Positions 17,850 to 27,132 of a DNA stretch of 64,000 nucleotides are shown piece by piece. The stretch is from Marivirga atlantica (lineage in GTDB: Bacteria; Bacteroidota; Bacteroidia; Cytophagales; Cyclobacteriaceae), in contig NZ_JAERQG010000001.1 of assembly GCF_016734805.1 (NCBI RefSeq), positions 992,001 through 1,056,000 of the forward strand. Reading direction: 5' to 3'. The notes beneath the pieces were generated by a model, which saw nothing but the letters and a program-made list of their open reading frames with translations, did not search any database and was not told the DNA's origin. Numbering within the stretch: position 1 is the stretch's first letter; every line of letters starts with the position of its first letter. A program made the position numbers and the translations under genes.

Positions 17850-19373
17850 TCAAATATTAAAATCTTCATCATTATCCTCGGAATCCTGCAAATTAAGCAT
17901 GCTGCTCAGTAAATCCTTAAAGCTTGTACCTGTTACTAATTTATGCTTACTCAGTAAGCTATATTCGGCCATGCCGTGCAACGCAAACTCCATCATGAAA
18001 TAAAGTTCTTTGTTGTCAGGCTTCTTAATCTGAGACTTGACAAGATCTTCTAAACCTGGAACACTTTTTAATTTTTGTTGGTATACTTTTTCCGTATCGT
18101 CATTAAGTAAATCAATATGGTTACCATCATTAAACCATTTGCTTATAGGTTTGTATGGGTTTTTCTGTTCTCTATTTTTTCTAAGTTCGTCAGGATTTTG
18201 AAAGTACTTAACAAATTGCTGACGTACTGCCTTACCAATTAAGGATTGAGCTACTATTCCTGGGCCTTCTTGCTCTCCCTCGTATACTAATTCTACTTTA
18301 CCCGTAATCGCTGGTACTACCCCAACAAAATCGCTCATTCTAAGAATAGTGCTTTTATCGTTATTGATCAGTGCTCTTCGTTCAGCAGCACTTATTAAGC
18401 TTTCAAAAGCGGAAATGGTAAGTCTGGCTGAAACACCACTTTTTTCATCAATGTATTCACTACTTCTGGCTTCAATAGCTATTTGCTCAATTAAATCTTT
18501 AGCCAGCTCGTTTAACTCAACTTTGCTTTTTTGATCGTTTGTTATAGCTGCCTCTTGTTCAGTAATCTTCTTACCAATTTCTAAACTGTGCGGATAATGC
18601 GTAATTATTTGTGCATCAATCCTATCTTTTAGAGGAGTTATGATGCTTCCTCTGTTGGTATAATCTTCGGGGTTGGCAGTAAAAACAAATTGGATATCTA
18701 GCGGAAGTCTTAATTTGAAACCTCTAATTTGAGTATCACCTTCCTGTAAGATATTAAATAGAGCCACCTGTATACGTGCTTGCAAATCCGGTAGCTCGTT
18801 GATTACAAATATACCTCTGTGTGATCTTGGAATAAGCCCATAGTGAATAACGCGTTCATCAGAATATGGCAATTTTAATGTAGCCGCTTTTATAGGATCA
18901 ACATCACCAATTAGGTCGGCTACTGAAACATCTGGAGTTGCCAACTTCTCAGTGTAACGTTCATCTCGGTGCATCCAGCCAATGGGTGCATCATCACCTT
19001 TTTCATCTATCAGGTCTTTACCTTGTCTTGAGATGGGTCTTAATGGATCATCATTTAAATCAGTTCCTTTAAGCACTGGAATGTATTCATCCAAAAGCAA
19101 AGTCATCATTCTGGCAATTCTGGTTTTTGCTTGCCCTCTTAAGCCCAACAAGTTAATGTTGTGGCGAGAAAGAATAGCTCTTTGAATGTCTGGAATTACA
19201 GTATCTTCATAGCCCCATATACCTTCAAATACGTTTTCCTTCTTTTGTAATTTCTGAATAAGATTTCTTCTCAGTTCTTCTTTTACAGGTTCCGATGTGT
19301 AACCGGAATCTTTAAGTTTTTTGAGGGTATCTATCTTTAATCTGTCTTTGCTGCTGATGTTATGATAACTCAT
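17850..19373 (-). CDS. MoxR/magnesium-chelatase-like AAA+ ATPase
   Basis: The 507-residue AAA+ protein has a Walker A loop GLRGQAKT (77-84, of the GxxGxAKT form common in MoxR proteins) and a Walker B region FVINELPDL (189-197). Sensor-like segments FTANPEDY and PLKDRID match the ChlI/MoxR clade. The Walker B aspartate is replaced by Asn, while the catalytic Glu is kept. A helical C-terminal region follows. MoxR-type ATPases act with VWA proteins as chaperones for metal insertion or complex assembly. The partner VWA gene ends 5 nt upstream in the same direction. Client unknown. Confidence 0.88.
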   Translation of the reverse strand: MSYHNISSKDRLKIDTLKKLKDSGYTSEPVKEELRRNLIQKLQKKENVFEGIWGYEDTVIPDIQRAILSRHNINLLGLRGQAKTRIARMMTLLLDEYIPVLKGTDLNDDPLRPISRQGKDLIDEKGDDAPIGWMHRDERYTEKLATPDVSVADLIGDVDPIKAATLKLPYSDERVIHYGLIPRSHRGIFVINELPDLQARIQVALFNILQEGDTQIRGFKLRLPLDIQFVFTANPEDYTNRGSIITPLKDRIDAQIITHYPHSLEIGKKITEQEAAITNDQKSKVELNELAKDLIEQIAIEARSSEYIDEKSGVSARLTISAFESLISAAERRALINNDKSTILRMSDFVGVVPAITGKVELVYEGEQEGPGIVAQSLIGKAVRQQFVKYFQNPDELRKNREQKNPYKPISKWFNDGNHIDLLNDDTEKVYQQKLKSVPGLEDLVKSQIKKPDNKELYFMMEFALHGMAEYSLLSKHKLVTGTSFKDLLSSMLNLQDSEDNDEDFNI

Positions 19374-19378
19374 AGATG

Positions 19379-20476
19379 TTAAAATCTTTTCTTTCTGTTT
19401 CTTTTGAAATCTTCAAAAACTAAATCGCCTAAACCTTTTAAGCTACTGTAATAAGCTTTGCCATTGTTTACAGTAGTAAACTCTTTCACGAATTCTTGTA
19501 AATAAGGGTCTGATGCTATCATGAAAGTAGTAATTGGAATACCTAATCTTCTACATTGAGCTCCCAGGTTAAGCGTTTTATTTAAAATTTTTGGATCAAG
19601 ACCAAAGCTGTTTTTATAGTACTTAATGCCTTGTTTCATACAGGTGGGCTTGCCATCTGTAATCATGAATATCTGTTTGTTCTTGTTTTTTCTCCTGCGG
19701 AGTAAATCCATAGCCAATTCAAGACCTGCGATTGTATTGGTATGATAAGGACCAACTTGTAAATAGGGTAAATCCTTGATCTGAATCTGCCAAGCATCAT
19801 TACCAAAAACGATGATGTCCAGCGTGTCTTTTTTATACTTTTTAGTGATAAGCTCCGCTAAAGCCATAGCTACTTTTTTGGCTGGCGTAATTCTATCTTC
19901 ACCGTAAAGAATCATTGAGTGAGAGATATCAATCATTAATACGGTTGAAGTTTGTGTTTTATATTCACTTTCCACAACCTCAAGATCATCCTGAGTGAGC
20001 ATAAAATCGCCCAAACCATGATTGATTTGAGCATTTCTTAGAGAGTCAGTTACAGATATCTGATGTAATAAGTCTCCAAATTCATAGTTTCTTCGCTCAG
20101 TACCAGGTTCATCACTTAGACCGCTGAAGTGTGTTTTATGATCGCCTTTTGATGATTTCTTAAGTTTACCGAAAATTTCTTCTAATGCACTTTTTCTAAT
20201 CGATTGCTCCGTTTTGGCTGTAATCTCAAAGGAGCCATCTGGCGTTTTATCAGTTATGAAACCCTTATTTTTAAGATCGTCAATAAAATCGCCTATACCA
20301 TAATCACTTGTAGTGATGTTGTATTGCTTATCGATATTGGTAAGCCAATTAAGTGCTTCCGATACATCACCCCCGGTAATAATCAGGAGTTCGTTGAAAA
20401 CGTTAAAGAGTTGATCAAAAGTGGTATCTGATAAATCTTTATGCGCAAGATATTTGGTGAACCTATAGCCAATCAT
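19379..20476 (-). CDS. VWA-domain protein, partner of the MoxR-like ATPase
   Basis: This 365-residue soluble protein has a helical N-terminal region (1-170) and a von Willebrand A domain (about 175-360). The metal site DISHS begins at Asp183, and the downstream ITDGKPT loop is also typical of the MIDAS. There is no signal peptide or membrane anchor, so it works in the cytoplasm like ChlD or CoxE. It is separated from the AAA+ gene by 5 nt. The pairing resembles the chelatase ChlI/ChlD arrangement, but no chelatase large subunit or tetrapyrrole gene is nearby, so a chaperone role is more likely. Confidence 0.88.
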   Translation of the reverse strand: MIGYRFTKYLAHKDLSDTTFDQLFNVFNELLIITGGDVSEALNWLTNIDKQYNITTSDYGIGDFIDDLKNKGFITDKTPDGSFEITAKTEQSIRKSALEEIFGKLKKSSKGDHKTHFSGLSDEPGTERRNYEFGDLLHQISVTDSLRNAQINHGLGDFMLTQDDLEVVESEYKTQTSTVLMIDISHSMILYGEDRITPAKKVAMALAELITKKYKKDTLDIIVFGNDAWQIQIKDLPYLQVGPYHTNTIAGLELAMDLLRRRKNKNKQIFMITDGKPTCMKQGIKYYKNSFGLDPKILNKTLNLGAQCRRLGIPITTFMIASDPYLQEFVKEFTTVNNGKAYYSSLKGLGDLVFEDFKRNRKKRF

Positions 20477-20561
20477 GTGTAGTGAAACTGTTTTCTTAGG
20501 TATATGTTACTTCGTTAGAAGATTTATATTTCGAATAAAGAAATTATTCGATAAGTGCAGC

Positions 20562-21311
20562 TTACAAAACGTTATTCGAGAACTCTTGGTTCACGTGTTG
20601 GCTTAAGCAAACTTCCTGATGTGTATTATCAATCAAGTTTTCATAAGAGATGCTTAAACTACCTATTTGTGATGCAATAGAAGTAATACTTACGGTTTTC
20701 ACCTCACCTCTGTCCATCACCATATCATTACTTAAATCGCCTGATCCGGCATTTTTGTGGAAATCTATAATGTTCTGAGTGGTGAATTGCTTATTATCAT
20801 TGAGCCAGTTTGAGAACCACTTTTTACGATTTTCTATCGCATCAGGGGTATAAAGTTGATGCGATGCCCAAATATGAGGTTTATCGTGTGGCAGATTTTC
20901 AATAGATGTTTCTTGACCGTTCCATCGAAATTGAACTACTTTAAGTTCAGGATCATGAAAAAGCACCACCATTGTAAAGGGCTCAATTCCTTTGAAATCG
21001 TAATTTCTAAAAAACTCATCAGGTTTTATACATTCAATGGCCTCCAATAAAACTATTCCCCGGCTAATTCTGTAAGGCGGCTTGTGCTCATGAGGTTTGT
21101 CGGCACCATTCAATAAACATACAGTAATGCCATTGTCAGATGTTGCTACCCACGTACCGCCAGCTTTAGGGTCTTTGGGGAAAATGATGTTTTTATTCTC
21201 AAAATAAAGATATTCCGGAAAAGAAGCATGCGCACGAGTAGGGCTTTCATCTCTGTTAGTAGTTAGCAGAAATTCTTGATTACCTAAAGGAAGATATGTT
21301 AAAGTGCACAT
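20562..21311 (-). CDS. NRDE/TANGO2-family protein
   Basis: The 249-residue protein begins MCTLTYLPLG and carries the eponymous NRDE motif (LLTTNRDESPTRA) near residue 18. AGGTWVA and a DRGEVKTVS segment also occur. The family (formerly DUF833) has an N-terminal Cys exposed after Met removal, like Ntn hydrolases. Animal TANGO2 is linked to lipid or heme handling, while the bacterial role is unsettled. It stands apart from its neighbours by 59-85 nt. The family call is firm and no function is claimed. Confidence 0.9.
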   Translation of the reverse strand: MCTLTYLPLGNQEFLLTTNRDESPTRAHASFPEYLYFENKNIIFPKDPKAGGTWVATSDNGITVCLLNGADKPHEHKPPYRISRGIVLLEAIECIKPDEFFRNYDFKGIEPFTMVVLFHDPELKVVQFRWNGQETSIENLPHDKPHIWASHQLYTPDAIENRKKWFSNWLNDNKQFTTQNIIDFHKNAGSGDLSNDMVMDRGEVKTVSITSIASQIGSLSISYENLIDNTHQEVCLSQHVNQEFSNNVL

Positions 21312-21370
21312 AGCCTAATGTTTCAATCTTGAATATTACAAAAAAGGAATATTAAAAAAAATGGAATTCT

Positions 21371-22177
21371 TTATTTAGTATAATGAAACCTGAGTGGATC
21401 AGGATATATGAATGAATAACCTAGTTTAGATACAACTTTTTGGCTATCAATGTATCTGTTTTTCAGTTGATTAGCTTTTGGTTCGAAGATCGGGTCATCG
21501 AATTTAAATTGCTCGGCATTGTTCAAATAGACCTCTTTTTTAGTAGGGTGTAGAGGTGCTACTCCATTATAAATATCAACATCGAATTTGTCTTCTACCA
21601 ATCTGCTTATTATACCAATAGCGTCATCACGATGAATATAATTAACTCTTTCATCTGGTGTGTCTACTTCTTTGCCGGCAAAATATTTCCCTGGTATTCT
21701 GTCGTATCCCAAAAGCCCACCAAATCTTAGTATACAAGTTTGATCAGGGCAATTCTCTTTGAGTAAGTTTTCGGCTTGCCATAATGCCTGTGCTCGTTCA
21801 GAATCTTTGTCAACTGGTATGCTTTCGTCAATTGGTTGATTAAGGTCAGGGTATACAGAAGTGGCGCTAACGTATATAATTTTTGTATTTGAAGCAATGT
21901 GCGGAATTATCTGTTCAATACATGCTTTATGAAAGTCTTTTCCTTTCTTTCTTGTTTGTGGAGGGATGTTGATAATAATTATATCAGCATCTTTTAAGAA
22001 GCCAACTTCAAAAGAATGAGGTAAATCAACTAAATAGGCTTGGGCACCTACTTCTTGTATCTGAGAAAACTTATCAGCGGAAGTTGTGCTTCCTTTAACT
22101 TCAAAGCCCTTATTACAAAAATGGCTGGCCAAGGGTAAACCCAGCCAGCCACATCCTAATATACTGATGTTTTTCAA
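21371..22177 (-). CDS. NAD(P)-binding epimerase/dehydratase-like protein (YeeZ type)
   Basis: This 268-residue Rossmann-fold protein opens with ILGCGWLGLPLA, the GxGxxG nucleotide loop. IYVSATSVYPD and a substrate-side YIHRDDAIGII stretch follow, as in YeeZ-type members of the extended SDR superfamily. The catalytic YxxxK is not obvious, as is usual for this subgroup. The start codon is TTG at 22177: the glycine loop begins at residue 8 and no ATG precedes it. It lies 3 nt after the fatty acid hydroxylase gene, so they share a transcript. Substrate unknown. Confidence 0.85.
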   Translation of the reverse strand: MKNISILGCGWLGLPLASHFCNKGFEVKGSTTSADKFSQIQEVGAQAYLVDLPHSFEVGFLKDADIIIINIPPQTRKKGKDFHKACIEQIIPHIASNTKIIYVSATSVYPDLNQPIDESIPVDKDSERAQALWQAENLLKENCPDQTCILRFGGLLGYDRIPGKYFAGKEVDTPDERVNYIHRDDAIGIISRLVEDKFDVDIYNGVAPLHPTKKEVYLNNAEQFKFDDPIFEPKANQLKNRYIDSQKVVSKLGYSFIYPDPLRFHYTK

Positions 22178-22180
22178 AAT

Positions 22181-22810
22181 TTATTTTTTACTCTTACCTC
22201 GCATACTCCCGAAAACTAAGTCCCAAAACGGTGATGAAACACCAAAATATTTATCAGGATGTTTGTAATGGTGAATGCTGTGATAAATCCATAACCATTT
22301 CAAGAAGTTTTTAGGTGGTTGATAGGCATGTATTGCATAATGCACAAATGCATAAGTTACATAACCTAATAAAAAGCCTGGAGCAAATGCAAATGCAAAA
22401 TCCTGCATAATAAGCCATACCAAGCCGAAAATGATTGAACCTATCAAAATGGCACCAGCCGGTGGCATTACAATTCTATCTTTATCCTTTGGATATTCAT
22501 GATGGATACCGTGAAAGGTGTAGGCAATAAATTTTTTCCATTTTTTATCTTCAGACATATGGAAGACATATCTGTGAATAAAGTATTCGCCCAAAGTCCA
22601 GCTGAAAAAGCCTACAGTAAATAAGACTGCAAAGGTGCTTACTTCCAGGTTTATTTTTGCCAATCCCCAATATGATAGGAAAGTGGAAATACCAATTAAA
22701 ATAGTTAAGGGTACTGAAAAATGACTACGAGTCAATTTTTCAAGAATTGGATTATCAAAAAGTTGTTTCGTACCGCTTGTTTTAACTTCCTTTTGTTGTG
22801 TTAACTCCAT
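22181..22810 (-). CDS. Fatty acid 2-hydroxylase-like di-iron membrane enzyme
   Basis: The 209-residue membrane protein has four hydrophobic segments and the histidine clusters of the sterol desaturase/fatty acid hydroxylase superfamily: HRYVFH, HGIHHEYP, HYAIHA and HSIHHYKHPDKYFG. The order and the phrase HGIHHEYPKDKDRIVMPP closely follow FA2H/Scs7 enzymes, which place an alpha-hydroxyl on acyl chains of sphingolipids. Bacteroidetes make sphingolipids and other hydroxylated lipids, so membrane lipid hydroxylation is likely. It may instead act on carotenoids (CrtZ-like), but the MPP phrase favours FA2H. Confidence 0.85.
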   Translation of the reverse strand: MELTQQKEVKTSGTKQLFDNPILEKLTRSHFSVPLTILIGISTFLSYWGLAKINLEVSTFAVLFTVGFFSWTLGEYFIHRYVFHMSEDKKWKKFIAYTFHGIHHEYPKDKDRIVMPPAGAILIGSIIFGLVWLIMQDFAFAFAPGFLLGYVTYAFVHYAIHAYQPPKNFLKWLWIYHSIHHYKHPDKYFGVSSPFWDLVFGSMRGKSKK

Positions 22811-22880
22811 GACTCTAAAAAATGTGTGTTCTGGTTTCTAAAAGACTAACGTCTCACAGATACTTTAGTTTATATCAATG

Positions 22881-22888
22881 CAAAATTA
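22881..22888 (-). promoter_or_regulatory. Possible -7 element for the hydroxylase-epimerase transcript
   Basis: TAATTTTG on the minus strand matches TAnnTTTG and would give a leader of about 65 nt before ATG 22810. No clear -33 TTTG is visible, so confidence is limited. Confidence 0.35.
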
Positions 22889-22903
22889 TAATTAATTACT
22901 TAA

Positions 22904-24055
22904 TTAGTAAGTTTCGCTTTTGTTATATTTTATTGCCGAGGATCTTACTTTTTCATAAAATTTCTCATATAACGGAAGAATATTGGTGACATCGAATTCT
23001 TTAGCTCTGGCTAGTGCCGCCTTTTTGAAGGTAGATAAGTTTTCAGGTTTGAGAATATGTAGGGATTTGGTAGTCATGTCATCAACATCTCCTACATTGC
23101 AGGTATAGCCGGTAACGCCATCTATATTCAACTCAGGTATACCGCCAGCATTTGAGCTGATTACGGGTACTTCACAAGCCATAGCCTCTAAAGCTGCTAA
23201 ACCGAAACTCTCTTTTTCAGATGGCATTAAAAATAAATCGGATACTGACAATACTTCTTCTACGGCATCTAGTTTGCCTAAAAACCGAATATCTTCACAA
23301 GTGCCTAGTTCACGACAAAGTTTTTCCATTTTGTTTCTTTCCGGACCATCTCCTACTAATAAAAGTTTAGCCGGAATAGCTTTTCTGATGTTGAAAAACA
23401 CCTTAATAACGTCTTCCACTCTTTTTACCTTTCGGAAGTTAGAAGTATGTGTAATCAAATATTCATCATTAGGACAAATAGCTTTTTTGAAATGATCCTT
23501 CTTTTGCTTTTTAAACCTATCTAAATCAATGAAGTTAGGAATAACCTCAATATGTTGATAGATGTCAAAGTGTTCTAGTGTATCCTTCTTTAAATCCTCA
23601 GATACGGCTGTAACACCATCTGATTTATTAATGCTAAAAGTAACCACCGGTTCATAAGATGGATCTTTTCCTACCAGAGTGATATCTGTACCGTGAAGTG
23701 TAGTGATTACAGGTATGCTGATATTTCTTTCTTTTAATATCTGCTTGGCCATAAAGGCAGCTGAGGCATGAGGAATTGCATAATGAACATGTAACAAGTC
23801 AAGGTTTTCGTGCTTGACTACATCTACCATTTTACTAGCTAATGCCAGTTCATAAGGAGGATACTGAAATAGCGGATAGGTTCTTAGATCAACTTCATGA
23901 TAAAATAAATTTTCATTGAAGAAGTCTAACCTAGTTGGCTGAGAATAGGTGATAAAATGCACTTTATGACCGTTTTGAGAAAGGGCTTTTCCTAATTCTG
24001 TAGCTACAACACCACTACCTCCAAAAGTTGGGTAGCATACAATTCCTATATTCAT
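22904..24055 (-). CDS. bshA: N-acetyl-alpha-D-glucosaminyl L-malate synthase BshA
   Basis: The 383-residue GT4 glycosyltransferase makes GlcNAc-malate from UDP-GlcNAc and L-malate, the first step of bacillithiol synthesis. The N-terminus CYPTFGGSGVVATELG, the HVHYAIPHASAA segment, TTLHGTDITLVG, and the C-terminal MPSEKESFGLAALEAMACE (the EX7E-type sugar-nucleotide site) closely match BshA rather than generic GT4 enzymes. Length is normal. The other bacillithiol genes (bshB, bshC) are not in the window. It is cytosolic and monocistronic-looking, 113 nt from the GH3 gene. Confidence 0.93.
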   Translation of the reverse strand: MNIGIVCYPTFGGSGVVATELGKALSQNGHKVHFITYSQPTRLDFFNENLFYHEVDLRTYPLFQYPPYELALASKMVDVVKHENLDLLHVHYAIPHASAAFMAKQILKERNISIPVITTLHGTDITLVGKDPSYEPVVTFSINKSDGVTAVSEDLKKDTLEHFDIYQHIEVIPNFIDLDRFKKQKKDHFKKAICPNDEYLITHTSNFRKVKRVEDVIKVFFNIRKAIPAKLLLVGDGPERNKMEKLCRELGTCEDIRFLGKLDAVEEVLSVSDLFLMPSEKESFGLAALEAMACEVPVISSNAGGIPELNIDGVTGYTCNVGDVDDMTTKSLHILKPENLSTFKKAALARAKEFDVTNILPLYEKFYEKVRSSAIKYNKSETY

Positions 24056-24168
24056 CTTTATATAATTACTTTTTTGAAGCTCATTAGAAGGGTTTTCTTG
24101 AACCTTTTAACAATCTGCCCTATGAACGCAGATCATATGCATGAAGTTTGATTTATTTTTCTGGTGCA

Positions 24169-27132
24169 TTAGTTCACATATTTCTCTGACTCTTCTTCAA
24201 ACTCAAAAATAGATTGGTAGATCACATCCATAATACGCGTTCTAATATTACTGCTAATTAGTTTTCTGTTGGATGCATCAGGATGAATTCTGTTGGAAAG
24301 AAAAATGAAAACTAATCCGAACTCAGGGTCTGCCCAGGCGGCTGTTCCTGTAAAGCCAGTATGCCCAAAAGTTAGCGGTGAAGAATAATGAGAAGTAGGA
24401 GAAGGGCCTTCTTCCTCAACAGGTTTGTCCCATCCTAAACCTCTTCGGTTATCGTCATATTGTTTTTTTGTAAAATAGGGCACTGTTCCTTTCGAGAAAT
24501 AGCGAGTACCTCCATAAGCGCCATCCCATAAGTTCATTTGCATAAGAATTGCCAAGTCCATTGCATTGCTAAAGAGGCCTGCATGACCAGCTACACCACC
24601 AATCATGGCAGCACCTTGATCGTGCACCCATCCGTGTATGAGGTCAGAGCGGAAATATGGATCATCTTCAGTAGGAGCTATTCTATTCTGAGGAAAATTA
24701 CATAATGGCAAATAGCACATAGTATTCATGCCTAATGGATGATAAATATTTTCAGATAAAAACTCCTGATATGATAGATTTAACATACGCTCACAAATTT
24801 TTTGCATCAGATAGTAGCCCATATCTGAGTATCGGTAATCGTAATTTTTTTGCCAGCGAGGTTTATCAAGTAAATCTGATTCAATTACCCATTGGTAAAC
24901 TGAATCATCCAAAACTTCATGGCCATAAAGGGCACTAGAGAGCTGATTAGGATATTTTTTACTTTCCTGACTTGAATAGAAATCCGAGTAGTTGCCAAAG
25001 AAGTCGTTTGTTTGCTTCCAAAAAGGGATATAAGGTAAAAGACCAGCTTGATGAGTCAGTATATTCCTTAAGGTCATATTTTTTTTATTGGTGCGTTTAA
25101 GCTCTGGTAAGTAATGGACAATCTTTTTGTCCAGATCAACTATACCACGATCATACAAAAACATGATGCCCTGTAGGGTGGCCGCTACCTTTGTAATGGA
25201 GGCTAGGTCATAAATGGTTTCATCTGTTACCGGGCTTTTTTTTTGATAAGAATAAAAGCCATAGCTCTCTTCGAGTACAATTTGGCCATCTTTAGCAACT
25301 ATTATTTGGCAGCCTGGGGTGGCTTCAGTGTTGATCGCTTCATTAGCAATCTCATTAATTTGTGCCAATACATATTTATCCATGCCTACCTCAAGTGGTT
25401 GGGCATAACCCAATCTATTAAGCAGCTTGCTCTGGATACCTGTTCCTTCTTTAAAACTTTTAGAAACACTTACCGGAAGTTTACCTTTTGCGGCTTTTGC
25501 ACCAAATATGATTTGAGGAGCAATTTTATGCGTGTATTCATTGTCCTCATACATCAATAAAATATGATCGAAATTGGTGAGATACTTTAGACTGTAGGCA
25601 TTGCCAAAAACAGTTAGCACCACATTAGTTTGTTCTGCCAGATTTTGAAGAAAAAGTATGTCTTCCTGATTGATTCCGAATTTGGAACCTGGTGAATTAT
25701 TAAGATCATGCAGGCCAACCACTACTGTTTCATAACTTCTTAGTTGGTTCATTAATTGGGTATAGATAGCAGGATTGTCCTCATCTTCAGCCAATTGATA
25801 GTGTTGAAATCTGGCGTATTTGCTCAGGTATTTTTGAAAATCACTATTCTTTTTACCTCTCAGGCTTAATGAAGCAAAATTTGTGGTATCCAATATGCGA
25901 ATTGGGACGAAATTATTTTTGGTCTTAACCAGTGTGGCTGCATGCTCATAAAGCTTATTTAGTAAAATATCGGCTTCTTCATTATAGAGTACTTTCTTAG
26001 CTTTCGATTTTGACAAGGCTTCAAAACCATTAGAATAACCCACATCATATTTCGCTGCTAAAATCTTTTTCACACTTTCGGCCAAGCGTTCCTCACTCAA
26101 TTCTTTCTTCTGGATGGCCTTCTTAATTTTACCAAGGGCTTTGGGAACATTCATAGGAAACAATAAAACATCATTACCTGCCTGGAGTGCTAATAAATCG
26201 GTTTCTCCAGGCTCATAGTAGCTTGCTACGCCTTGCATGTTCAAGGCATCTGTGAAAATGAGCCCATTAAATCCGAGTTGCTTTTTCAATAAATCTGTAA
26301 CTATTGGTTTTGATAAGGTTGATGCCAGGTTCTTGGTGGAATCATAAGCCGGAATGTTCAAATGAGCTACCATCATAGAACTTACCTCATTTTCAATCAA
26401 TTTTTTGAAAGGATATAGCTCGATATTTTCCAGGCGTTCCTTTGAATGGTTTATTTGAGGAAGAGTGTGGTGTGAATCAGATTCCGTATCACCATGGCCT
26501 GGGAAATGTTTGGCATTCGCCAATACGCCATTGTCTTGCATGCCCCTCATATAAGCAACCCCTTTTCTAGCTACATTTTCTTTATTTTCTCCAAAAGAAC
26601 GATAGCCTATTACAGGATTTTTGCTATTGTTATTTACATCTACAACGGGAGCAAAATTAACATCAACACCTACAGCTTTAGCGTGTCTGGCAATTTCAGC
26701 GCCCATAGCATAAATAAGGCCGTCATTCTGGATAGCGCCTAATGTCATCTGTTTTGGGAATTTCATGGTGCTATCGAGTCGCATTGCAAGACCCCATTCA
26801 GCATCCATGCCAATCCATAAGGGTATTTTAGCTTTTTCTTGTAACTTATTTAAGATGTCGATTTGTCTTCCTGGCCCTCCCTGAAAGAAAATTAGCCCGC
26901 CAATATGATAATCTTCTATGAGCAAGCTGAGGTTATTGACATGCTGTTGATCTTTATTTGAATAGGCAGCAACCATAAAAAGCTGGCCAATTCGTTCTTC
27001 TAAACTCATTTGGCTGTAAACACTATCTACCCATGCAGATTTCTCTGAGCTTATTGTCCCAATTTTTTGAGATAAGCTTTCGTTAAAGGTTACAATGCAG
27101 AATAGGAGTATGAGCCAAACTTTTTTGAACAT
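24169..27132 (-). CDS. GH3 N-acetylhexosaminidase fused to a beta-lactamase-type serine hydrolase
   Basis: The 987-residue secreted protein has a signal peptide (about 1-21). The GH3 barrel (about 30-370) carries the NagZ signature KHFPGHGDTESDSHHTLP and nucleophile region FTDALNMQG. A GH3 C-terminal domain follows (about 400-580). A class C beta-lactamase/PBP-like domain (about 600-975) has SITK (catalytic Ser-x-x-Lys), YSDMGYY and HTGFTGT. This fusion is widespread in Bacteroidetes and probably trims peptidoglycan, removing GlcNAc and hydrolysing peptides or esters in the periplasm. Both active sites look intact. The serine-hydrolase substrate is not known. Confidence 0.92.
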   Translation of the reverse strand: MFKKVWLILLFCIVTFNESLSQKIGTISSEKSAWVDSVYSQMSLEERIGQLFMVAAYSNKDQQHVNNLSLLIEDYHIGGLIFFQGGPGRQIDILNKLQEKAKIPLWIGMDAEWGLAMRLDSTMKFPKQMTLGAIQNDGLIYAMGAEIARHAKAVGVDVNFAPVVDVNNNSKNPVIGYRSFGENKENVARKGVAYMRGMQDNGVLANAKHFPGHGDTESDSHHTLPQINHSKERLENIELYPFKKLIENEVSSMMVAHLNIPAYDSTKNLASTLSKPIVTDLLKKQLGFNGLIFTDALNMQGVASYYEPGETDLLALQAGNDVLLFPMNVPKALGKIKKAIQKKELSEERLAESVKKILAAKYDVGYSNGFEALSKSKAKKVLYNEEADILLNKLYEHAATLVKTKNNFVPIRILDTTNFASLSLRGKKNSDFQKYLSKYARFQHYQLAEDEDNPAIYTQLMNQLRSYETVVVGLHDLNNSPGSKFGINQEDILFLQNLAEQTNVVLTVFGNAYSLKYLTNFDHILLMYEDNEYTHKIAPQIIFGAKAAKGKLPVSVSKSFKEGTGIQSKLLNRLGYAQPLEVGMDKYVLAQINEIANEAINTEATPGCQIIVAKDGQIVLEESYGFYSYQKKSPVTDETIYDLASITKVAATLQGIMFLYDRGIVDLDKKIVHYLPELKRTNKKNMTLRNILTHQAGLLPYIPFWKQTNDFFGNYSDFYSSQESKKYPNQLSSALYGHEVLDDSVYQWVIESDLLDKPRWQKNYDYRYSDMGYYLMQKICERMLNLSYQEFLSENIYHPLGMNTMCYLPLCNFPQNRIAPTEDDPYFRSDLIHGWVHDQGAAMIGGVAGHAGLFSNAMDLAILMQMNLWDGAYGGTRYFSKGTVPYFTKKQYDDNRRGLGWDKPVEEEGPSPTSHYSSPLTFGHTGFTGTAAWADPEFGLVFIFLSNRIHPDASNRKLISSNIRTRIMDVIYQSIFEFEEESEKYVN

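Noticed and set aside
19379-20476. ChlD-type magnesium chelatase subunit
   Set aside because: The VWA/AAA+ pairing resembles ChlD/ChlI, but no ChlH/CobN large subunit or tetrapyrrole-metal gene is nearby, so only the general MoxR-VWA label is kept.
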